From Rhodoferax sp. (GTDB lineage Bacteria; Pseudomonadota; Gammaproteobacteria; Burkholderiales; Burkholderiaceae_C), in NCBI GenBank assembly GCA_023231075.1, contig JALNWC010000211.1, positions 1-5,512 on the forward strand: a stretch of DNA of 5,512 bases. The letters are read 5' to 3'. The position numbers and the translations under genes are program-made. Shown here piece after piece: positions 1 through 5,512 of the stretch; position 1 is the stretch's first letter, and each line of letters starts with the position of its first letter. Below the pieces are notes generated by a model, which made no database searches, was not told the DNA's origin, and saw only the letters and a program-made list of their open reading frames with translations.

Positions 1-447
1 GGAGCCGCCGCGGGCCGCGTCGGAGGCCACGTTGACGATGCGGCCATACTTGCGCTCGGCCATGCCGGGCAGCACCGCGTGCAGCATGTGCAGCGCGCCG
101 GTCAGGTTGATGGCGATGAGCTTCTCCCACTCGGCGGGCACGGTCTTGACGAAGGGCTTGAACACGTCCCAGCCGGCGTTGTTGACCAGCACGGCGATGG
201 GGCCGAACCGGGTTTCGGTGGCGGCCACGGCGGCGTCAACCTCGGCGCGCTTGGTGATGTCGCACTTGAAGGCGGCCGCGCTGCCGCCTGCGGCCGTGAT
301 GCTGTCCACCACCTTTTGGGCGGCTTCCAGGTTCATGTCGAACACCGCCACTTTGGCGCCTTCAGCGGCAAACCTGCTGCAGGTCGCCCCGCCAATGCCG
401 CCGCCGCCGCCGGTAACCACAACCACTTTGTCTTTCAAACCACGCAT
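1..447 (-). CDS. badH: 2-hydroxycyclohexanecarboxyl-CoA dehydrogenase, BadH-type SDR (partial, N-terminal 149 residues)
   Basis: This is a short-chain dehydrogenase/reductase that runs off the left edge of the window. Seen: it starts MRGLKDKVVVVTGGGGGIGG, with the TGxxxGIG dinucleotide-binding motif at residues 12-19. D37 ends the second beta strand, which favours NAD over NADP. NNAG lies at 89-92, the structural Asn at 114 (IAINLTG), and the likely catalytic Ser at 142 (VASDAA). The Tyr and Lys of the YxxxK motif would fall near residues 155 and 159, outside the window. The opening MRGL, the run of glycines, NNAGWDVFKPF and INLTGALHM match my memory of R. palustris BadH, which oxidises 2-hydroxycyclohexane-1-carboxyl-CoA to the 2-keto thioester in the cytoplasm. 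The start at 447 has an AGGAG ribosome site 7 bases upstream. It diverges from the MarR gene. Another SDR such as a 3-hydroxyacyl-CoA dehydrogenase remains possible, but the neighbours favour BadH. Confidence 0.82.
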   Translation of the reverse strand, partial: MRGLKDKVVVVTGGGGGIGGATCSRFAAEGAKVAVFDMNLEAAQKVVDSITAAGGSAAAFKCDITKRAEVDAAVAATETRFGPIAVLVNNAGWDVFKPFVKTVPAEWEKLIAINLTGALHMLHAVLPGMAERKYGRIVNVASDAARGGS

Positions 448-454
448 TGCTTTT

Positions 455-459
455 CTCCT
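455..459 (-). promoter_or_regulatory. Ribosome binding site of badH
   Basis: Read on the minus strand this is AGGAG, followed by AAAAGCA and then the ATG at 447. The 7-base spacing is ideal and fixes the badH start. Confidence 0.75.
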
Positions 460-493
460 GTTAAAAATTTAAAAAATACCGTCATCCCAATGG

Positions 494-507
494 CATCGTT
501 TACGATG
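494..507. promoter_or_regulatory. Perfect 14-bp palindrome, candidate operator for the MarR regulator
   Basis: The sequence CATCGT-TT-ACGATG is a perfect inverted repeat with six-base arms and a two-base centre. It lies between the divergent badH and badR starts, 41-54 bases before the badR ATG. MarR-family dimers typically bind short palindromes that overlap their own promoters, so autoregulation plus control of badH is a reasonable inference. The sequence does not prove which protein binds. Confidence 0.4.
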
Positions 508-519
508 AATCTCGTTTCA
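505..519. promoter_or_regulatory. TGAA-N6-TTCA element shared with the aliB/aliA region
   Basis: ATGAATCTCGTTTCA here matches ATGAATTTGAATTCA at 2248-2262 in 11 of 15 positions, with identical outer half-sites (ATGAAT and TTCA) and identical spacing. It overlaps the last three bases of the 494-507 palindrome. It is proposed as a second or alternative regulator site. The dyad here is imperfect, with only the outer TGAA/TTCA pairing. Confidence 0.3.
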
Positions 520-547
520 ACCCACCATCACACTGCTGACCCGCGCC

Positions 548-1018
548 ATGCCTGACCTGAAAACCGTAAAAAGCCAAGCCGTCAAAGAGATCAACAACCG
601 CCTGTTTTTTCGTCTGTTTCAGGTGGCCAACACGCTGCACACCAAGGGCACCCAGGCGATTGAAGAATTTGGCGTGACCACGCAGCAGTGGTCGGTGCTG
701 GGCGCCTTGTCGCGGCCGCAGGTCAAAGAGGGCATGTCGATTGGCGACCTGTCGCGCTTTCTGCTGGTGAGCCGCCAAAACCTGACCGGTCTGCTGTCGC
801 GCCTGGAGCGCGACGGCCTGCTGGAGCGCGCCACCAGTGAGGACGACCGGCGCTCGCGCAAGGTCAAGCTCAGTGCCCAGGGCGCGGCCTTGTGGCTCAA
901 GCTGCAAGACCCCATCCACAACTTCTACGACGCGGCCCTGAAAGACCTGTCGTTTGACGACCGGCTGGCGTTTATCCATTACTTCACCAAGTTGCAAACC
1001 AATATGTCCAAACTTTAA
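548..1018 (+). CDS. badR: MarR-family transcriptional regulator, probable BadR
   Basis: This 156-residue protein has the usual MarR length. Seen: an N-terminal helical dimerisation segment (about 8-45, KEINNRLFFRLFQVANTLH), then a winged helix-turn-helix at roughly 46-110. The recognition helix is around SRQNLTGLLSRLERDGLL (75-92), and the wing contains DDRRSRKVKLSAQG (99-112) with the family's D-x-R-x-R pattern. C-terminal helices follow. Known: as I recall, BadR of R. palustris is a MarR repressor of the CHC-degradation genes that responds to 2-ketocyclohexane-1-carboxyl-CoA, the product of BadH. Inferred: this protein does the same here, because it sits between badH and aliB and palindromes occur in both nearby promoter regions. 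The ATG at 548 lacks a clear Shine-Dalgarno sequence, but I see no better in-frame start upstream. Its stop codon overlaps the stop of the convergent acyl-CoA dehydrogenase gene. MarR family: near certain. BadR orthology: likely. Confidence 0.85.
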   Translation: MPDLKTVKSQAVKEINNRLFFRLFQVANTLHTKGTQAIEEFGVTTQQWSVLGALSRPQVKEGMSIGDLSRFLLVSRQNLTGLLSRLERDGLLERATSEDDRRSRKVKLSAQGAALWLKLQDPIHNFYDAALKDLSFDDRLAFIHYFTKLQTNMSKL

Positions 1019-2163
1019 GTCAGGCGCATGCCGGACTTTTCGCGGGCGATGATCATCTTCATGATGTTGGCCGTGCCGTCGCCAATCTGCAGGCCCATCA
1101 CGTCCCGGTAGCGCTGCGCAAAGGCATAGTCGCTGGCGTAGCCGCCGTGGCCGTGCGTCAGCAGGCACTGGTGGATGATTTCGCAGGCCAGCTTGGGGCC
1201 CCACCACTTGCACATCGCCGCTTCCACCGTATGCGGTTTGTTGTGGTCCTTGAGCCAAAGCGTGCGCAGGCAGTGCCAGCGCAGTGACTCCAGGTAGGTC
1301 TCGGCTTCGGCCAGTGGAAAACTCACGCCCTGGCGCTCGATGATCGGCAGGCCGAAGGTTTCGCGGGTTTTGGCGTAGTCCCATGACTCGTCGAGCGAGG
1401 CCCGCGCCACACCCAGACACTGCAAACCAATCAGCGCGCGGCTGTAGTCAAAGCCCTGCATCACCTGGATGAAGCCCTTGCCCTCGTCGCCCAGCATGTG
1501 GTCGGCGGGGACGCGCACATTGTCAAAAAAGATCGAACCCCGGCCGACGGCGCGGGTGCCCACGTCGTCGAACGCGGTGCGCGTCAGGCCCGGCAAGTCC
1601 ATCGGCACCAGGAAGGCGCTGATGCCTTTGGCGCCGTCCTTGTCGCTGCCGGTGCGGGCAAACACCACCGCCACGTCGGACTGGTCGGCCAGCGAGATGG
1701 AGGTTTTTTCACCGTTGATGACGAAGTGGTCAGCGTCGCGCACGGCCTTGAGCTTGAGGCGGGCCGCGTCGGAGCCGGCACTGGGTTCGGTCAGGGCGAT
1801 CGCGACCAGTTTGTCGCCGGCCAGAATGGGCCTGAGCCAGCGCTCTTTCAAGTATTCCTGGGCGTGGGTGGCAATGATCTGCCCGCACAGCGAGGTCAAC
1901 AGGTTGATGTAGGACATGTTGAAGTCGCCGTAAGCGATTTGCTCCAGCAACAGGCCGCTGGTGACGCAGTCCACGCCCATACCGCCATAGATCTCGGGCA
2001 GCTCAGGCGCCAGAAAGCCCATCTCACCCATGGCCTTGACCGTGGCGCGGTCAACGCGTCCGCTTTTATCGCCAGCGCGGTACCCGGGGGCCAGCCTTTG
2101 TTTGGCAAAGCGGGAGGCACTCTCAATCAAGACCCGCTGGTCATCACTAAGGGCGAAATCCAT
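1015..2163 (-). CDS. aliB: Cyclohexanecarboxyl-CoA dehydrogenase, AliB-type acyl-CoA dehydrogenase
   Basis: This 382-residue, FAD-dependent acyl-CoA dehydrogenase is of normal family length. Seen: an N-terminal helical domain (1-120) starting MDFALSDDQR; the FAD/substrate motif ALTEPSAGSD at 123-132; a beta domain with NGEKTSIS at 150-157, where most relatives have a Trp after the Lys; RETFG at 267-271; and RYRDVMGLQIGDGTANI at 351-367. The residue matching the usual catalytic Glu of the EGT motif (Glu376 in human MCAD) is Asp362. Proposed reaction: cyclohexanecarboxyl-CoA to cyclohex-1-ene-1-carboxyl-CoA, passing electrons to electron-transfer flavoprotein. The assignment rests on general family resemblance and on aliA and badH as neighbours. 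The start at 2163 has GGAG 7 bases upstream. It is divergent from aliA, with a good promoter candidate at 2194-2223. It could instead act on another cyclic or branched acyl-CoA. Confidence 0.8.
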   Translation of the reverse strand: MDFALSDDQRVLIESASRFAKQRLAPGYRAGDKSGRVDRATVKAMGEMGFLAPELPEIYGGMGVDCVTSGLLLEQIAYGDFNMSYINLLTSLCGQIIATHAQEYLKERWLRPILAGDKLVAIALTEPSAGSDAARLKLKAVRDADHFVINGEKTSISLADQSDVAVVFARTGSDKDGAKGISAFLVPMDLPGLTRTAFDDVGTRAVGRGSIFFDNVRVPADHMLGDEGKGFIQVMQGFDYSRALIGLQCLGVARASLDESWDYAKTRETFGLPIIERQGVSFPLAEAETYLESLRWHCLRTLWLKDHNKPHTVEAAMCKWWGPKLACEIIHQCLLTHGHGGYASDYAFAQRYRDVMGLQIGDGTANIMKMIIAREKSGMRLT

Positions 2164-2170
2164 GGCATAT

Positions 2171-2174
2171 CTCC
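2171..2174 (-). promoter_or_regulatory. Ribosome binding site of aliB
   Basis: On the minus strand the sequence reads GGAG, then ATATGCC, then the ATG at 2163. The spacing of 7 bases supports the chosen start. Confidence 0.65.
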
Positions 2175-2193
2175 AGGTTGTTCAAGTGCTGCG

Positions 2194-2223
2194 AGTTTAG
2201 GGAGGAATTCAAAAGAATGTCAA
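2194..2223 (-). promoter_or_regulatory. Candidate sigma70-type promoter of aliB
   Basis: On the minus strand a consensus -35 TTGACA (2218-2223) is followed, after 18 bases, by TAAACT (2194-2199; 4 of 6 matches to TATAAT). Transcription would start near 2187, leaving a leader of about 24 bases with the aliB ribosome site. The spacer contains the ATTC-AAAA-GAAT inverted repeat. No transcript data are available to me. Confidence 0.42.
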
Positions 2224-2243
2224 CATCATTACGTAAATTATTT

Positions 2244-2272
2244 TTGAATGAATTTGAATTCATAGGGATATT
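2244..2272 (+). promoter_or_regulatory. Candidate promoter of aliA
   Basis: TTGAAT (2244-2249; 4 of 6 to TTGACA), a 17-base spacer and GATATT (2267-2272; 4 of 6 to TATAAT) form a moderate sigma70-like promoter. The 16-bp palindrome at 2248-2263 overlaps the -35 and fills most of the spacer, which would suit repression. A second, equally moderate candidate closer to the gene is TTGCAA-N17-TACATT at 2341-2369, so the true start is uncertain. Confidence 0.3.
2248..2263. promoter_or_regulatory. Perfect 16-bp palindrome, candidate operator in the aliA promoter
   Basis: ATGAATT-TG-AATTCAT is a perfect dyad with seven-base arms and a two-base centre, positioned over the candidate aliA -35/-10 spacer. 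Its left part and outer half-sites recur at 505-519 in the badH/badR region. Binding by the neighbouring MarR protein is inferred. AT-rich DNA makes chance palindromes more likely, which lowers confidence. Confidence 0.42.
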
Positions 2273-2358
2273 CAGCTACTTCTCAGGAAATAAATGGGGG
2301 AAACACCTGGAAAAGAAGTCGTTGTTTTTGAAAAAAGTTCTTGCAAAAATAAATTTAT

Positions 2359-2372
2359 AGCAATACATTGCT
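2359..2372. promoter_or_regulatory. Perfect 14-bp palindrome in the aliA leader
   Basis: AGCAAT-AC-ATTGCT has six-base arms and a two-base centre, 72 bases before the aliA ATG. Its half-site differs from those at 494-507 and 2248-2263, so it may bind a different regulator, mark a small RNA hairpin or be chance. It overlaps the -10 of the downstream candidate promoter (TACATT, 2364-2369). Confidence 0.28.
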
Positions 2373-2430
2373 CTCATTCGATTTTTCATCAACCGCAATC
2401 CGACACCTCAAGCCGTGTCCGGAACCCCCA

Positions 2431-2436
2431 AAGGAG
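2431..2436 (+). promoter_or_regulatory. Ribosome binding site that decides the aliA start
   Basis: AAGGAG lies 7 bases before the ATG at 2444. This strong site picks that ATG over an in-frame start at 2294, which would add 50 residues with AT-rich codons and no resemblance to the ligase family. Confidence 0.8.
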
Positions 2437-2443
2437 ACCGCCC

Positions 2444-4066
2444 ATGCAATTCGATCCCGTCCTCATCGCGCCGCGCAAGGCAGCCATGATCAGCGCTGGT
2501 TTCTGGCGCAACCAGACCATCAACGACTTCATGACCCAGGCACTGCAAAACTGCCCCGACCACCCGGCCGTGGTGGCTTACCGCAGCGACGCCGCAGAGC
2601 CACTGCGCCTGAGCTACCGCGCACTGGATGCACAGGTGGACCGGATTGCGCGCGGTCTGGTGGCCCTGGGCGTGGGGCATGGCGATGTGGTGAGCTGGCA
2701 GCTGCCCAACTGGTGGGAGTTCATTGCGCTGTCACTGGCCTGCGCCCGCATGGGTGCCGTGGCCAATCCGATCATGCCGATCTTCCGCCAGCGCGAACTC
2801 AAGTTCATGCTGGACTTTGGCGAGTCCAAGGTCTGCATCGTGCCCAAACGCTACAAGGGCTTTGACTATGAAGCCATGGTCAACGGCATGCGTCAGAACT
2901 TGCCCTTCTTGCAGCACCTGGTGGTGCTCGGTGGCGAGGGGGCCAACAGCTTCGAGTCGATGCTGCTCCGCAATGACACCCCGGCCTTCACCAGCCCGGA
3001 CCTGGCACCGGATGACGTGCTGCTGCTGCTCTACACCTCGGGCACCACCGGCGAACCCAAAGGGGTGATGCACACGTCCAACACGCTGCTTTCCAACCTG
3101 CATAGCTTCATTGAGGCCTACGGCCTGACACAAAAAGACGTGATCCTGGGCGCGTCCCCCATGGCGCACCTGACCGGTTTTAGCTACCTGGCCATGGGGC
3201 CGCTGGTGCTGAACGCCACCGCCGTGCTGCAAGACATCTGGGAGCCCAAACAGGCGCTGGAACTGATCCGCGATGAAGGCATCACCTTCAGCATGGCGTC
3301 GAGCCCCTTTGTGGCGGACTTGTGCAGCGCAGCCGAAGCCGGTGGCCCGGTGTCGCCCCAGTTTGCCAACTTCTGCTGTGCCGGCGCACCGATTCCGCCG
3401 GTATTGATCGAGCGCGCGCGCCGTGTGCTGGACCTGGCGGTCAGTTCGGCGTGGGGCATGACCGAGTGCGGTGCGGTGACCATCACCGAGCCCAGGCGCA
3501 CCCATGAAAAATCAGGCAGCACCGATGGCCGCCCCTTGCCAGGCATCGAGCTGAAGGTTGTCGACACCCACGGTCGCTCACTTCCAACGGGGCAGACCGG
3601 ACAACTTCTGGTGCGTGGCAATTCTCTGTTTGGCGGTTACCTGAAGCGCCCGCACCTGAACGCCACCGACGCCGAGGGCTGGTTTGACACCGGCGACATG
3701 GCTTACCTGGATGCGGAAGCTTATGTGCGCATCAATGGCCGCAGCAAGGACATCATCATTCGTGGCGGTGAAAACATCCCGGTCATGGAAATTGAAAACC
3801 TGCTCTACAAACACCCGGCCGTGGCCATGGTCGCCATCGTCGGTTACCCCGATGCGCGCCTGGGCGAGAAAGCCTGCGCCTTTGTCGCGGTCAAGCCCGG
3901 CCACAGCTTCTCACTGGAAGAAATGAGCCGTTATCTTTCAGAAAACCAGGTCACGCGCCAGTACCACCCCGAGCGCCTGGAACTCATGCAAGACCTGCCC
4001 AAGACACCCAGCGGCAAGCTGCAAAAGTTCAGGCTGCGTGAGTCGGCAAAAACATTTGCGCAATGA
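2444..4066 (+). CDS. aliA: Cyclohexanecarboxylate-CoA ligase, AliA-type AMP-forming acyl-CoA synthetase
   Basis: This 540-residue member of the ANL adenylate-forming superfamily has full family length. Seen: the ATP-binding P-loop YTSGTTGEPKG at 197-207; AWGMTE at 336-341; GWFDTGD at 412-418, with D418 expected to bind the ribose; the hinge GRSKDIIIRGGENI at 432-445; and the C-terminal catalytic Lys525 in TPSGKLQK (521-528). All key motifs are intact. Known chemistry: carboxylate + ATP + CoA gives acyl-CoA + AMP + PPi. The opening MQFDPVLIAPRKAAMI, LPNWWEF and NPIMPIFRQREL fit the cyclohexanecarboxylate-CoA ligase group as I remember it. The substrate call also rests on badH and aliB nearby. 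It is the first plus-strand gene of a likely operon with the downstream fusion gene. Other small or cyclic carboxylates are possible substrates. Confidence 0.82.
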   Translation: MQFDPVLIAPRKAAMISAGFWRNQTINDFMTQALQNCPDHPAVVAYRSDAAEPLRLSYRALDAQVDRIARGLVALGVGHGDVVSWQLPNWWEFIALSLACARMGAVANPIMPIFRQRELKFMLDFGESKVCIVPKRYKGFDYEAMVNGMRQNLPFLQHLVVLGGEGANSFESMLLRNDTPAFTSPDLAPDDVLLLLYTSGTTGEPKGVMHTSNTLLSNLHSFIEAYGLTQKDVILGASPMAHLTGFSYLAMGPLVLNATAVLQDIWEPKQALELIRDEGITFSMASSPFVADLCSAAEAGGPVSPQFANFCCAGAPIPPVLIERARRVLDLAVSSAWGMTECGAVTITEPRRTHEKSGSTDGRPLPGIELKVVDTHGRSLPTGQTGQLLVRGNSLFGGYLKRPHLNATDAEGWFDTGDMAYLDAEAYVRINGRSKDIIIRGGENIPVMEIENLLYKHPAVAMVAIVGYPDARLGEKACAFVAVKPGHSFSLEEMSRYLSENQVTRQYHPERLELMQDLPKTPSGKLQKFRLRESAKTFAQ

Positions 4067-4073
4067 CAAACTC

Positions 4074-4202
4074 ATGAGAAAACAAGCATCCGTCGCCACG
4101 CTGGTGGCCAAGCTCGACGTGGGCCAGTTCTCGGACGTCACCCGGGTCTTGACCGTGCGCACCACCGGCTCGGCCGCCATCGAACTGGTGGCGGCGCTTT
4201 AA
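4074..4202 (+). pseudogene. Unrecognised 42-codon coding-like frame, small protein or C-terminal gene remnant
   Basis: I do not recognise this product. The frame opens 7 bases after the aliA stop and ends 12 bases before the next start, in the same frame as the next gene. Codons 6 to 35 all end in G or C, the pattern of true genes here, whereas the first five codons (ATG AGA AAA CAA GCA) do not fit. There is no ribosome site before the ATG. Predicted residues 11-30 contain VAKLDVGQFSDVTRV, and the end is TTGSAAIELVAAL. No signal peptide or membrane segment is evident. The coding bias with a poor start suggests the C-terminal stub of a gene whose front was deleted between aliA and the fusion gene. 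A genuine small protein translated by coupling to aliA is the alternative. Confidence 0.35.
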
Positions 4203-4214
4203 CTGAACCGACCC

Positions 4215-5512
<1,298 letters not shown>

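Larger units (their letters stand above)
448..547. promoter_or_regulatory. Divergent badH/badR intergenic control region
   Basis: One hundred bases separate the start codons of badH (minus) and badR (plus), so both promoters must lie here or just inside the genes. The badH-proximal part (461-478) is almost pure A/T and includes the 5-2-5 inverted repeat TTAAA-AA-TTTAA. The middle carries the perfect palindrome CATCGT-TT-ACGATG at 494-507, overlapped by a TGAA-N6-TTCA element at 506-519. I could not assign convincing -35/-10 pairs on either strand. A TATTTT on the minus strand and a TACGAT on the plus strand (501-506) are only weak -10 candidates. badR has no clear Shine-Dalgarno sequence before its ATG, which suggests weak translation. 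Confidence 0.6.
2164..2443. promoter_or_regulatory. AT-rich divergent aliB/aliA intergenic control region
   Basis: These 280 bases lie between divergent start codons. By hand count 2211-2360 is about 29% G+C, against clearly GC-rich coding DNA on both sides. The region holds a sigma70-like promoter on each strand and several palindromes: ATTC-AAAA-GAAT at 2207-2218, TTACGTAA at 2229-2236, a 16-bp dyad at 2248-2263, ATAAATTTAT at 2349-2358 and AGCAAT-AC-ATTGCT at 2359-2372. It also has an open frame of 47 codons (2217-2360, plus) that I do not call as a gene. If the upstream aliA promoter is used, the aliA leader is about 160 bases long. No rho-independent terminator was seen. Confidence 0.7.

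Noticed and set aside
461..478. A/T run upstream of badH as a rho-independent terminator
   Set aside because: It lies between divergent start codons, has no GC-rich stem, and no gene ends there. It is better explained as promoter-region DNA.
32..555. Two overlapping plus-strand frames opposite badH
   Set aside because: Both are shadows of the SDR gene, whose glycine motif, NNAG and ribosome site establish the minus strand as coding.
500..1420. A 306-codon minus-strand frame across badR and the 3' part of aliB
   Set aside because: It is the mirror of badR plus an alternative frame of aliB, is low in complexity and Arg/Gln-rich, and has no recognisable motif.
1498..2247. A 249-codon plus-strand frame opposite aliB
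   Set aside because: It mirrors a well-supported acyl-CoA dehydrogenase and has no domain of its own. It continues past the aliB start into the intergenic region without any ribosome site.
2294..2443. A 50-residue N-terminal extension of AliA from an ATG at 2294
   Set aside because: The extension is AT-rich, unlike the family, and the ATG at 2444 has a strong AAGGAG at the right distance followed by the expected family N-terminus.
2732..3505. A 257-codon minus-strand frame inside aliA
   Set aside because: The sense strand has an intact ligase with all core motifs. The antisense product is His/Gly/Gln-rich and unrecognisable.
4067..4214. A terminator or promoter between aliA and the fusion gene
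   Set aside because: No stem-loop with a T run and no convincing -35/-10 pair was found. Read-through from aliA is the simpler model.

Overview
The window carries part of a gene cluster for breaking down an alicyclic acid, most likely cyclohexanecarboxylate (CHC), by way of CoA thioesters. Coding DNA is GC-rich with a strong G/C bias at third codon positions. The proteins resemble the Bad/Ali proteins of Rhodopseudomonas palustris. Codon usage and gene style suggest a betaproteobacterium of the Burkholderiales, perhaps Comamonadaceae (Rhodoferax or Polaromonas-like). That placement is an inference, because there is no rRNA or other marker in the window.

Layout, left to right: (1) 1-447, minus strand: the first 149 residues of a BadH-type short-chain dehydrogenase, cut by the window edge. 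(2) 448-547: divergent intergenic region with a perfect 6-2-6 palindrome. (3) 548-1018, plus strand: a MarR-family regulator, probably BadR. (4) 1015-2163, minus strand: an acyl-CoA dehydrogenase, probably AliB, converging on badR so that both stop codons share one TTAA. (5) 2164-2443: an AT-rich divergent intergenic region with a plausible promoter on each strand, several palindromes and an unexplained 47-codon open frame. (6) 2444-4066, plus strand: a 540-residue acyl-CoA synthetase, probably AliA. (7) 4074-4202, plus strand: an unrecognised 42-codon frame that looks like coding DNA, possibly a gene remnant. (8) 4215 to the window end, plus strand: the first 432 residues of an enoyl-CoA hydratase/3-hydroxyacyl-CoA dehydrogenase fusion (PimF/FadJ-like), cut by the edge.

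Proposed pathway: AliA activates CHC to CHC-CoA, using ATP. AliB dehydrogenates it to cyclohex-1-ene-1-carboxyl-CoA. A hydratase (BadK elsewhere, or the hydratase domain of the fusion protein) adds water, and BadH oxidises the alcohol to 2-ketocyclohexane-1-carboxyl-CoA. Ring opening by BadI, not in this window, would give pimeloyl-CoA, and the fusion protein fits the beta-oxidation of that product. The MarR gene sits between the catabolic genes and is the obvious candidate for local control.

The points most worth a second look are: an Asp where acyl-CoA dehydrogenases usually have the catalytic Glu in AliB; the antisense position of badR between two same-strand pathway genes; a TGAA-N6-TTCA motif found in both divergent promoter regions; and the unexplained 42-codon frame. 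I see no mobile element, CRISPR array, tRNA or rRNA.
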